The notes under the pieces were generated by a model, which worked only from the letters and a program-made list of their open reading frames with translations, made no database searches and was not told the DNA's origin. A DNA stretch of 64,000 nt, taken from NCBI RefSeq assembly GCF_943192905.1, contig NZ_CALPCC010000001.1, positions 62,001 to 126,000 of the forward strand. The letters are read 5' to 3'. Source of the DNA: Adlercreutzia murintestinalis (GTDB lineage: Bacteria > Actinomycetota > Coriobacteriia > Coriobacteriales > Eggerthellaceae). The number at the start of each line of letters is the position of its first letter. Position 1 is the stretch's first letter. The position numbers were made by a program, and so were the translations under genes. Shown here piece by piece: positions 18,601 through 27,800 of this stretch.

Positions 18601-21600
18601 GCTTGTTGCCGCCCCAGGTGTTCTCTTCGTTATCGTAGGTTGTGTACCAACTGTCGAAGTTATGCCCGCGCAGCCGTGGCGATGGCAGCGTGTAGCTGGC
18701 AGCCGCCGTGGCCGTTGTCTCGAAAGCCACCAGAGGTGTGTCCTCGGGCAACCCTTCTACTGACGTTTGACCAGGCGTGGTCAACACCACGTAGTACTCA
18801 ATGGGCGTCCATTGCGCATACAGTTGCACGATAGAACCACGCACGACCGTGCGGTCAGTAAAGCTGGAAGGCAGAATGCCCGTCTGGCCTGTGGTGAACT
18901 TGACGCCGGTACCGTCCGCATTGGTGGTCCATGCCGTTACCTCATAACCCACGCGCTTGAAGCCCGCACCGTTGCTCAGCGTGCTGGCTGCGGCCATGTT
19001 CATGTAGTCGCGCGCGATAGTGCCCGTACCACCGTTAGCGTTATAGCGCACCTCATAGGTGTCCACCGCCGGGTTCATCCAGCGTGCGTAGTACGTCTTG
19101 CCCGCCATGGATGACTCCATGGTGTCCGATATCTCGTTGCCGCCCGTGGCAGCAGCCGTGTCGTACCAGCCCAAGAACACCATGCCGTCACGATAGACGC
19201 GGTGGGTAGGCAGTTGCATCTTCTCGCCGACGGTGGAGAAGGTGGCGGCAGGATTGGTTGAGGTGCTGTACAACCCCGCACGCGCCATATTCTCGTTAGC
19301 GAATCTGCCACCATTCGGATTGAAATACACCGCTGCGGCTCCATCGATCACGAGCGGGTTCGTGTTGTTCCCTGGATCGTTCAGGTCACCGCGCACCACC
19401 GTGCCTACGGTCTCGTAATCGCATTCCATCACGTTCGTGTTGAACAGATGGATACCCGATTGAGCAGCAAAGCCATTCGTTCCCGGCGCCGAGATGGCAT
19501 CATAACTGGCACCCGTTGCTGGCGCACCATACCCGGAATCGGGGATAATGAAGGTAAAGTTATATGCTTCGCCGGAGGTCGCCTTCTCGAGTGTGACGTA
19601 CGATCCGGTTGAGGGGAACCAGAACCCCTTCAACTCGGTCAGTGCATTACCGCCATTGGACAAGTTATTGCCACGTGGATAATTGAACCACCGCTTCCAT
19701 ATCTCGTCGGTCATGAACCATGAATGCAACTGAGCTCCCGCTGCGGGCACATTCACGGTCACCGTGCTGCCAGGTCCTGGTCCATCGACCGTGCCTCCGG
19801 TCCACGTGATGGTCCCCTTGAAGGCGTCTGACACACTCTCACTCGCTGTGGTAGAAAACATCCAGTCTTGGCCCGCATTGGGATAGTTGAAGTTCTCTAT
19901 CACGTATCTACTAGCAATACGAACCACACCATTGCTGACCGCAGAGTAATCCCATGTGTTCGTCGCCGTGGCCCATCGTGCATAGTAACGCTTGCCCGCC
20001 ACAGCTGAAGTCAGGGTATCCGGGAGACGCTCGCCACCCGTAGCTGCACTGGTGTCATACCATCCTGCGAACACTTTGCCTGCCGGCGCATCCAAGACCG
20101 ATTCAGGCGTGTAGATGCGCTCGCCGATCGTTGACCATACTGCTGCAGCATAACTTGTCTTCGTCTGCCTACCGCCTTCTCCTTCGCTGTAATAGGCATA
20201 GCGATACTGACCGCCGTTCGGATAGAAGTAGACCGCAGCCGATCCTTCTACCTCAGCAGTACCGTCGTGAGTATCTCCGCTTACAATGGTGCCGGTATCC
20301 TCATACACCGCATCGATAAGTCCTTTTGTGTAGTTGATACGCAGACCTGTCGTTCCTGTATCCGTGCTATTCTGTGCATAGTCAGCATCGGTAGGATTCG
20401 GACTGCGCACGTAGTCGGTCCTCGTACCGGCCTCTGAGCTGGAAAAACCTGAGGCAGGCAGCACGAATGAGAACGTATATGACTCCCCTGAAACAGCGGT
20501 CTCAAGTGAGACATAGGACCCGGTTGACGGGAAGCGGAAACCAAGTAGCTTCTTGACCGCATCGCCACCTTGCACTGACGTGTTAACAGTACCCCAACCC
20601 GCACCATCGCCTTCCGAGAACCACATGCGGTATACCTCTTCGGTGGCGAACCATGGATGCAGGTCATACCCACCCCGAGGCATATCTACCGTGATAGTAC
20701 TACCCGCCGCTGGTCCGCGATCGGTGCCACCTGTCCACGATATCTTTCCACGAAACGATCCGTGTCCACTGTTCGTACCAAACAACCAGTTCGTACTATT
20801 CTTCGGATAGTTCAAACTGTCGATGATGAAGTCGCTCGAGATGCACATGATGCCGGTACCACATGTGGAATAGTCGAACGTATTCGTGGCTGCTTGCCAG
20901 CGAGCGTAATAGGCTTTACCCGCCATATCTGATGTCATTGTATCGGGGATAGGATTACCACCTGTCGCAGCAGCCGTGTCGTACCAGCCAACGAAAACAT
21001 AGTTATCTCGATACAAGCGCCCCGTTGAGGGAAGTTGCACTTCTCCCCCAATGTCAGACCATACCGACGCACCCGAGCTGGTGTAATCGGGAAGACCTAG
21101 CGCATCCATCTTCGTGTTTTCATAAACGCCACCATTCGGGAAGAATACGACCGCAGCCGATCCCTCGATCGCCAACGGGTCACTCGTGCTTGTTGGCTTA
21201 TGCCAATCGCCCGATATCACTTTGCCCGTATCTTCAAATACGCACTCAACGATACCGGGTGTGAAATGCATGGATACACCTACGTATCCATCAGCCGCAG
21301 GTGACGAGGGGCCGGTAATATAGTCAGGTCTACCGCTCTTTGACGTTCCTAACCCTTCATCAGGGATGATGAATGAGAACGTGAACGCCTCGCCGGAAGT
21401 GATCTGATCTAGCGTTACATACGAATTGGTAGTAGGGAAGCGGAAACCGACCAGCTTGCGCAGAGGGCCTTCGACGTCATCTGCATAGCCGTTTTCAAGC
21501 GAAGGCTTATATTCCCCGGTGAGCCAGCGACGATATACTTCTGTTGTCATGAACTCAGGATGCAGCTTCATGCCACCACTGGCCACATTGACGGTAACTA

Positions 21601-24241
21601 CACTGCCCGCCGTAGGTGAAGCTGCCGTACCGCCTGTCCACTTAATGTCACCAATGAAAGTATTTTGCATTGATGATCGGCCCAGACTTCCGAACGTCCA
21701 ATTCTGGCGATTCATTTCCTTATTCACCGCCACCTGACTATCGGTGGCAATGGTGATGATAGAAGGATCGCTCGCAGTGTACGTGAAACCGTACTCAGGC
21801 GTTTCTGCAGCAGGAGTTGCCGCGGCACGCGCAGCAAACACGTTCGTGGAGGCGCTGGCCAAGGCAATATCGCGCATGACCAGATTCTCGCCGCCCAGTT
21901 CAAACGAAGCCTGAGCGCTGTCATCGGTACCGGTATACGCCGCCGTCTCGAGGCGCACGTCTTCGCTGTTGATGGTGGTCAGGGCCATCTCCGGCACCTT
22001 CAACGTCAAGCTCACCGCCACGTTGGAGTTGCCAACCTGCTTGGCCTCCACATCACCGGTCTCGGTATCCACGCTGATCGCGCGCGCTTTGTAGGCATAA
22101 TTCACTTCAATGGCACCGGGTGCCTCTAGGCTGCCCTCGTTGAACAGATTGGCCGACTCACCCTCGGCAAGCTGCACCGTGGCATCGCTTAGCTGTACGC
22201 CATACGGGTAAATATGATTGCCGCTCGCAGGCAGACCGGCGCTGATGGCATAGTTGCCATCGGCGCGGACGGGTACATACACGCTCAAGTTGGTGCTGCC
22301 GTCGAATGCGGCGTCAGACACCAGCGCCACATCACGCAGGGCCACCACCACCGTGCCGTTCAGCTCGCCGAACGCCTGCGCACCCAGCGTTTCCAGGCCA
22401 GTCGGCAGCACAACAGACAAAAGCGCAGTGTCCATGAACGCCCGTACGCCAATGCGGCTGACCGCATTGGGCAGCGAGATCGTCTGCAAGCTAGTGCACC
22501 CGGCGAAAGCTCCGTCGTCCACACTGGTCAGCGTGTCAGGCGCATCCACGGTCACCACACTGGTCTGACCAGCAAATCCGTCCGACGCGATAGTGGAAAC
22601 GGCGTAGTTCGTACCGTCGAGCACGCCATAAGCGGGAATGCGCAGCGCCGCCGGAGCAGCATCTTCGCCTTCCCAGCGCACTGCCAGCGTGTAGTCATCC
22701 AGCAGCGTGAAGGCAAATCCGCTGCCTTCGGCCGGCTCGATGACATCACCCGGCTGCGCCGAGGTATTAAAGTGTGTGAAGCCCGCGGCCTCCCAAGCGC
22801 CGCGCGCCGCATCATCGGTGTCAAGCGCCACGGTAGCGTTCTCCACCGTCTGCGGCATGAAAGCGGGCACCGGCCACACGGCGGTGTCGCCCTCGGCGCT
22901 TTCGCCACCTTCGGCCTGCTCAACGGTGGCTACCGCTGCGTCATAGACCGGGTTCACCACGATGCTCTGCACATCGCCATGCACCACGATCGTGTCAAGT
23001 GCGGCGTTGCCCCAGAAGGCACCTTCCGCAATATGCTTGGTTTCCGGCGCGATCTCAACGCTTGACCCGATGCCAGCCGGAGCCGCCACCAGCGTTGTCA
23101 TATCCGCCGTATACAAAAGACCGTTCCGCGAGGTGAGGGACTGGCTACCAGTGCCCCCGTTGGGAAAGACCATGGCCGAAAGCTTGTGGCAACGGGTTAA
23201 GACGCAAGCAGGGACAGAGGCCAAGGTCAACGGGAGCACGGCAGCGCCCTCCATACCCTCTGGAACGAGGAGGAGGTCGGTTAGAGCTGCATTGAACAGC
23301 ATGCCGTTATTGCTTTGATAGTCAGGGTTGTCGGCGGCCACGCTGATGGCGGTGGCGCCGGGGAACTGCTGGAAGAAGGCGGGATCGATGTGCTCGACGC
23401 TCGCCGGAAGCGCAATGGAGGTCACACCGGGCGCCTTTTCGGCATCGGTGTAGAAGTCATGCGTGTAGGGATTTGCGGACGCGAGTGCGCCAGATTCGCT
23501 ATTTGTTGCGGAATTGTAACCCGCCGGGACGCTTGCAGAGGTATCGGTGGTCGGCTCAGCAGCTGCTTTCTGGTTGAGGCTGTCGTTGGTTACGGCACTC
23601 GTCAGCCCAGATTGCGCGAACCCCCCCCCCGCAAGTCCGATTCTCGAAACTTTGTACGCGTTCGTGCCGCTCGTGATCTCAGCGGGCACGGTGAGCGCAC
23701 CTTTCGGCGCGGTGCCGGTCCAGCCGGTCAGCGTCACCGTGTTGTCGCCGTCGTTGTTCAGCACGTAGGCAAGACCGCCGAACGCAATGGCAGTGGCGGC
23801 GCCTTCGCCCTGCGTCAGGTCAACCTGCACGCTCAGGATGTCGTCCTGCTCAGGCGCGGCGGTATCGGCGCTAGCCGGGATGCTGGTGGCACCCTCGGAG
23901 GCGGCATCGGTCGCAATGTCGCTCGGCTGGGAGGAAGCATCGGCGGAATCGCTTGCGGACGCTGCGGCATCCGGAGCTGCGCTGTCGGCCGACGCCATGG
24001 TGTCAGAACTGCTCGCAGCATCGCCTGCCTGGTCGGCCGCGTTGCCGTCAGAAGCACCGGAGACGCCCTCAAGCGGCACGTCTTCCGAGTGGATGGTCGA
24101 CGCGATATCGCTCGACTGGCCGCTGCCAGCCGCATAGGCGTTGGATGTGAGAGCTTGGCTTGGCACGAGCCCAAAAGCTAACGCCAGCACAAGAGCAGCG
24201 CGCGAGGCGCAACCCCAAAGGGTCATCTTCTTCGTTTCCAT
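15680..24241 (-). CDS. Giant secreted protein with BspA-type LRRs, three novel ~300-aa modules and Listeria-Bacteroides repeats
   Basis: 2853 residues. The signal peptide (h-region about 13-29, cleavage near AYA-A, residue 37) leads to a Ser/Ala/Asp-rich spacer. Leucine-rich BspA-like segments follow (about 160-440 and 540-665, e.g. VTSIALPASVEHIDPAFF). Three copies of a module of about 260-310 aa lie at about 847-1148, 1149-1458 and 1459-1720. Each has WTGGT, FRFP-T-SYV-L and SGE-YTFSF strands and ends in a FVGWYDTAAATGGN-type InlB repeat. Many Listeria-Bacteroides repeats (YAxW endings) fill 1720-2700. The C-terminus (ending AAEGRQD) has no LPxTG, span or obvious anchor. A G10 tract at about residue 204 is in frame. 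It is probably an adhesin. How it stays on the cell is unclear. Confidence 0.85.
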   Translation of the reverse strand: METKKMTLWGCASRAALVLALAFGLVPSQALTSNAYAAGSGQSSDIASTIHSEDVPLEGVSGASDGNAADQAGDAASSSDTMASADSAAPDAAASASDSADASSQPSDIATDAASEGATSIPASADTAAPEQDDILSVQVDLTQGEGAATAIAFGGLAYVLNNDGDNTVTLTGWTGTAPKGALTVPAEITSGTNAYKVSRIGLAGGGFAQSGLTSAVTNDSLNQKAAAEPTTDTSASVPAGYNSATNSESGALASANPYTHDFYTDAEKAPGVTSIALPASVEHIDPAFFQQFPGATAISVAADNPDYQSNNGMLFNAALTDLLLVPEGMEGAAVLPLTLASVPACVLTRCHKLSAMVFPNGGTGSQSLTSRNGLLYTADMTTLVAAPAGIGSSVEIAPETKHIAEGAFWGNAALDTIVVHGDVQSIVVNPVYDAAVATVEQAEGGESAEGDTAVWPVPAFMPQTVENATVALDTDDAARGAWEAAGFTHFNTSAQPGDVIEPAEGSGFAFTLLDDYTLAVRWEGEDAAPAALRIPAYGVLDGTNYAVSTIASDGFAGQTSVVTVDAPDTLTSVDDGAFAGCTSLQTISLPNAVSRIGVRAFMDTALLSVVLPTGLETLGAQAFGELNGTVVVALRDVALVSDAAFDGSTNLSVYVPVRADGNYAISAGLPASGNHIYPYGVQLSDATVQLAEGESANLFNEGSLEAPGAIEVNYAYKARAISVDTETGDVEAKQVGNSNVAVSLTLKVPEMALTTINSEDVRLETAAYTGTDDSAQASFELGGENLVMRDIALASASTNVFAARAAATPAAETPEYGFTYTASDPSIITIATDSQVAVNKEMNRQNWTFGSLGRSSMQNTFIGDIKWTGGTAASPTAGSVVTVNVASGGMKLHPEFMTTEVYRRWLTGEYKPSLENGYADDVEGPLRKLVGFRFPTTNSYVTLDQITSGEAFTFSFIIPDEGLGTSKSGRPDYITGPSSPAADGYVGVSMHFTPGIVECVFEDTGKVISGDWHKPTSTSDPLAIEGSAAVVFFPNGGVYENTKMDALGLPDYTSSGASVWSDIGGEVQLPSTGRLYRDNYVFVGWYDTAAATGGNPIPDTMTSDMAGKAYYARWQAATNTFDYSTCGTGIMCISSDFIIDSLNYPKNSTNWLFGTNSGHGSFRGKISWTGGTDRGPAAGSTITVDMPRGGYDLHPWFATEEVYRMWFSEGDGAGWGTVNTSVQGGDAVKKLLGFRFPSTGSYVSLETAVSGESYTFSFVLPASGFSSSEAGTRTDYVRSPNPTDADYAQNSTDTGTTGLRINYTKGLIDAVYEDTGTIVSGDTHDGTAEVEGSAAVYFYPNGGQYRYAYYSEGEGGRQTKTSYAAAVWSTIGERIYTPESVLDAPAGKVFAGWYDTSAATGGERLPDTLTSAVAGKRYYARWATATNTWDYSAVSNGVVRIASRYVIENFNYPNAGQDWMFSTTASESVSDAFKGTITWTGGTVDGPGPGSTVTVNVPAAGAQLHSWFMTDEIWKRWFNYPRGNNLSNGGNALTELKGFWFPSTGSYVTLEKATSGEAYNFTFIIPDSGYGAPATGASYDAISAPGTNGFAAQSGIHLFNTNVMECDYETVGTVVRGDLNDPGNNTNPLVIDGAAAVYFNPNGGRFANENMARAGLYSTSTNPAATFSTVGEKMQLPTHRVYRDGMVFLGWYDTAAATGGNEISDTMESSMAGKTYYARWMNPAVDTYEVRYNANGGTGTIARDYMNMAAASTLSNGAGFKRVGYEVTAWTTNADGTGVKFTTGQTGILPSSFTDRTVVRGSIVQLYAQWTPIEYYVVLTTPGQTSVEGLPEDTPLVAFETTATAAASYTLPSPRLRGHNFDSWYTTYDNEENTWGGNKLSAGDAIDIREYVPDSGSFVEANEGLLIGRTLMLYAGWTEKNYTVHFRNDLYSHKRPFVQDKDVQVVQNIGYNEGTVSMLGADVTDLRYDGRYYTAWGTRKYNSTLADVEANKTAAADTATSLSIKEIVDGTGSAEYMDDPWNSTDIYLYPQWEFIEFSITFAHNYATDGDGAPKDSVTLPANKAKLTLRDDGLDDGLYVDGVLQEGNLQLGRNIYSGYGYEHLGWNTADSDLSKNVFEVGIAAGGVGVMAFRDMFEVEYDPNDPALSTTTRGITLVPQWNEYSYDIVLRNGAVTSGGTTLATGIKYHESVELPRDTFTKPGYSLNAWAYGSEEGENKYAPKNPLNEATLVSAIVTQNAVTGNNVTLPLYAVWHWRTDIPYYVYAYYEAADGTYATGDGVMMYLGYGSMGEALTLDDEYKVPALGGYEYDEGITEARNDGAEVKEDGTGCLRVYFKKQYTVEFRTGTGGVYTADDGVVTSTVTYDHGSGASANEVGTPATVADAAAALDEVSGFFDPAAGNYFAKWLPTNEYAATTDRDQNAAAADLPNKDVTENLSFTTVFKTIAYKLVYKHAYIAGMPDAPDDSTLAATEFAYADLASAATQPNVGSSTAIVSPVGFTHTGWQLEDKSQQFGLTDKVTLDGDANSTFVRLGFTAVPAAGAADPSTQEVTLCATWNERTYSIDFWKFNSIRPRDMCTVNADDGYYTDLGVNDKIKLPSQDTTGTTKPSVSDSIFSYNIASWNVLDDADGTKKATFLPGHEYTVLELLGGENALELPDENNGVLNLYAGWKVVYSADLPDSKDVLAHIRLDLTATESMSDDTVRIVSRTPRTLLVGAESEVTNQTVVLDLFKDETGADLSGMTDIDSGVAFSYSNKSFGINGGSLAASDRLLIGPAADESDLTQLIEDHLKLSYDGSRFSMNMRYAGEEHAWGEIAKIKWIVSLKESQYENTEYLFESNGDVADTNAAEGRQD
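23621..23630 (-). repeat. G10 homopolymer inside the 2853-aa gene (candidate phase-variation tract)
   Basis: Ten consecutive C on the plus strand (G10 in the coding strand) encode the GGG of LAGGGF at about residue 204. Gain or loss of one G would frameshift the remaining 2650 codons. No other mononucleotide run of this length was noticed in the window. Confidence 0.7.
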
Positions 24242-24410
24242 GAAAAGCCGTCCCTTGCTTTTCCGAAGCGTGTCCGCTTCTATTTTTTCCCGATGTACGT
24301 CGATAAACGACGCGGTAACCGTACCATTCCAAAAACGAAAACTGCAACCCTATTCACATTTTCAACATAGGACTTTTTATCTATTTGAAGAATAATAAGG
24401 AACGCAAGAA

Positions 24411-24427
24411 ATGCCTGTTCAGGGCAT
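24411..24427 (-). terminator. Weak hairpin in the spacer upstream of the 2853-aa gene
   Basis: A 5-bp stem (ATGCC/GGCAT) with short T-rich flanks on both sides lies in an AT-rich 299-bp gap (24242-24540). It could end the purL-side transcript. The rest of the gap is AT-rich leader of the giant gene with no ORF I would trust. Confidence 0.3.
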
Positions 24428-24540
24428 ATTTTTTGCATTGTTGCGCGATGAAAAACGCATCCGATCGAGCGAGGCTATCTTCTTCGGCACCGCCTTGAGC
24501 AGCCATGCCCTTCCGCACATCACCCTTCACGGTAAGGCCC

Positions 24541-24681
24541 TCAATCCCACGGATCAGGCTCGAAAAAGGGTGATTCGATAGGCCGGTCGCTATACGGATC
24601 GTAGCCGTCATCATCCTCGTTGGGCGCCCGCATGAATGGATCGTCGCGACGCGGTGACCGAGCGGTCTTCTCTTCGTCCAT
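24541..24681 (-). CDS. 46-aa acidic small protein
   Basis: An ORF of 46 codons starting MDEEKTARSPRRDDPFMRAP and ending FFEPDPWD. The ATG at 24681 has a strong Shine-Dalgarno (AAAGGAAG) at proper spacing. It is acidic, rich in Asp, Pro and Arg, with no membrane span or signal, and probably disordered. It lies 160 bp downstream of purL on the same strand. No family recognised. The ribosome binding site and coding-like composition support a real gene, but comparison across relatives would be needed to be sure. Confidence 0.5.
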   Translation of the reverse strand: MDEEKTARSPRRDDPFMRAPNEDDDGYDPYSDRPIESPFFEPDPWD

Positions 24682-24841
24682 GCCTCTTCCTTTCATCCCT
24701 CTGCGATCCGCTCTCCATTCCGGACGAATTCCCTGACGTTGTTGATATCATCCATGAAATGCGAGAAGAGCGCAGAGCTTAGCAACGGGTAGCACCAGGC
24801 CGCCAGCCTGGTGCTCACGCGAATCGGCTACCTGACACTCC

Positions 24842-27800
24842 TTACTGGAAGTAGCGCACGCCCGCCTCGAAAAGCGGTTGCGGGCGATTGTCCGGCACGT
24901 TCTGATACAAGCCTTCGCCTGCACGCTCGGTGTGTCCCATCTTGCCGAACACACGACCGTCGGGGCTCGTAATGCCTTCAATGGCCAGCACGCTGCCGTT
25001 AGGGTTGGCCGCCAGATCCAGAGACGGCACGCCCTCAACGTCCACGTATTGCGTGGCCACCTGCCCCGCCAACACCAGCTCGTCCACCAACGCAGGCGGC
25101 GCAACGAAGCGCCCTTCCCCGTGGCTGATGGCCACCGTATGCACGTCGCCCACCTGGCAATCAGCCAGCCACGGCGACAGGTTCGACGCCACGCGCGTGC
25201 GCACCAGGCAGCTCTGGTGGCGACCGATCTGGTTGTACGTCAGCGTGGGGCTCTCTGCGGTTGGCTCCACAATGTCGCCGTACGGCACCAGCCCCAGCTT
25301 CACCAGCGCTTGGAATCCGTTGCAGATGCCCAGCATGAGCCCGTCGCGGTTCTGAAGCAGATCGCGCACCGCTTCGGTCACGGCCGGTGCCCGGAAGAAC
25401 GACGTGATGAACTTAGCCGAACCGTCCGGCTCGTCGCCGCCGCTGAACCCGCCCGGCAGCATGACGATCTGCGCGGCGCGAATATTGCACACCAGCTGAT
25501 CGGCGCTCTCGCGCACCGCATCGGGCGTCAGGTTGTTGATGATCTGCGTTTCCACCACCGCACCCGCGCGCTCGAAAGCCGCCTGCGTGTCGTATTCGCA
25601 GTTCGTGCCCGGAAACACCGGAATGAGCACCCGCGGCCGCGCGATAGCCGGACCGCTGAACGTTGCCACCGGCCGCGCGGTGTAGCTGACCGTGGACACC
25701 TCGAACGCTTCGGGCGTCTCAGGCGCCTCAGATTCCCCAAATGCTTCGTGCACCTCAGACGTCTCAGCATCCCCACGAGCGCTGTCATCCGGTGCGCCCG
25801 CCTGGCAGCTGCGATACGGGAACACCTCTTCCAACGCGCTTTCCCACGTCTCCTGAATAACGGCCAAGTCAGCAACGTCATCGCGCAAGGCCATGGTATA
25901 GCTCTGCGTGGTCACGCCCAGCGACAGCACCTCGCAGCCGCTTGCGGCCTTATCAGCCGCCGCGGCTCCCTCAGCCTCTGCGCGCGCGGACATCTCTGCG
26001 TCCGCATCTTCATCTGCGTCCGCATCTTCATCTGCTGCCGCGTCGCCATCCAGCGCCGCGCCTTCGTAGAGCGCCACTCCCGCCGCACGCAGCGCCGCGC
26101 ACGCCGTCTCAGCGGTATGCCCCTCGGCCAGCTCCACCACGAACGTGCCGAAGGCCATCTCGCGCATATCATCCAAGATCACATCGTCATCAAGCGCGAT
26201 GCCCAACCGGTTGCCCACGCACATCTTGAACAGCGCCTCGCCCAAGCCGGTCGCGTTCAGCGTCGCGCAGGCGCGCACTATGCCCTGCCCGATCAGCGTC
26301 TCCACCGCATCCAGCGCAGCATTGATATCATCGGGCACATCCGACACCGGACACACCCACACCACCTTGCTGCCCGCCTGCTTGAACTCGGGCGACGTGA
26401 TGCGCTCGATGCTGCCCAGCGCCGTGGCGAAACTCACCAGCGTGGGCGGCACATCCAGATCCTCGAAGCTGCCCGACATGGAATCCTTGCCACCAATGGC
26501 GCCCACGCCGAACGCCAGCTGCGCTTGCAGCGCGCCCAGCAGCGCCGCCGTGGGCATGCCCCAGCGCTCGGGGTCGTCGCCCAGCTTCGGGAAGTACTCC
26601 TGGAACGTCAGGTACATGCGCTCGCGCGTGAAGCCGGTCGCCACCAGCTTGGCAATGGACTCCAGCACCGCGAGGTAGGCCCCCGCAAACGGATTCGCCT
26701 CGCTCACGAAGGGGTCGAAGCCCCACGCCAAACCCGACACCGTGGTGGTCTGGCCGCCCAGCACCGGCAGCTTCGACACCATGGCCTGCGCCGGTGTCAG
26801 CTGATGGGCGCCGCCGAACGGCATGAGCACCGTGCCCGCACCGATGGTAGAGTCGAAGCGCTCAACCAGGCCCTTGTTCGAGGCCACGTTCAGATCGCGC
26901 ACCAGCGCATCAAGATACTGAGCGAGCGTCTGAGCTGCATGAGTTGACCCCTGCACCAGCACCTCTTCCACGCCGGGCAACTGCCCAATGCGCACTGCCG
27001 CCTGCTTGGGGGCGCCATTGCTCGCCAGGAAGGCACGGCTCACATCCACGATGCGCTGACCGCGCCACTCCATGCGCACGCGCGGTTCGGCGGTCACCTG
27101 TGCCACCGGCGTGGCCTCCAAGTTCTCCGCGCGCGCCAGCTCGATGAAGCGATCGACGTCGTCAGCCGCCAGCGCCACCGCCATGCGCTCCTGGCTCTCA
27201 GAGATGGCCAGTTCCGTGCCGTCAAGCCCTTCGTACTTCTTCGGAATGCGATCCAGGTATATCTCGAGTCCATCGGCCAGCTCGCCAATGGCCACCGACA
27301 CGCCGCCCGCGCCGAAATCGTTGCAACGCTTGATCATCTGGCACGCTTCGCTGTTGCGGAACAGACGCTGGATCTTGCGCTCGACCGGCGGGTTGCCCTT
27401 CTGCACCTCGGCGCCGCACGTTTCGATGGAAGTAGCGCTATGCGCCTTCGACGAACCCGTGGCACCACCGATGCCATCGCGCCCGGTGCGGCCGCCCAAA
27501 AGCACCACCACATCACCCGGCGCAGGCGTTTCGCGACGCACATCGCGCGCGGGCGTGGCGCCCACCACCGCGCCGATCTCCATGCGCTTCGCCGCGTAGC
27601 CCGGGTGGTACAGCTCGCTCACCTGCCCGGTTGCGAGCCCGATCTGGTTGCCATACGAGGAATACCCCTCGGCCGCCGTGATGCACAGCTTGCGCTGCGG
27701 CAGCTTGCCCGGCAGCGTCTGGTCAAGCGGCACGGTGGGATCGGCCGCCCCGGTCACACGCATGGCCTGATACACGTACGCCCTGCCCGAAAGCGGGTCG

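Noticed and set aside
24381-24614. 77-codon ORF in the AT-rich gap before the 2853-aa gene
   Set aside because: It overlaps the better-supported 46-aa ORF in another frame and has no ribosome binding site or coding-like composition.
24878-26947. A 689-codon open frame antisense to purL
   Set aside because: purL motifs on the other strand are unambiguous. The antisense frame is Arg/His-rich and featureless.
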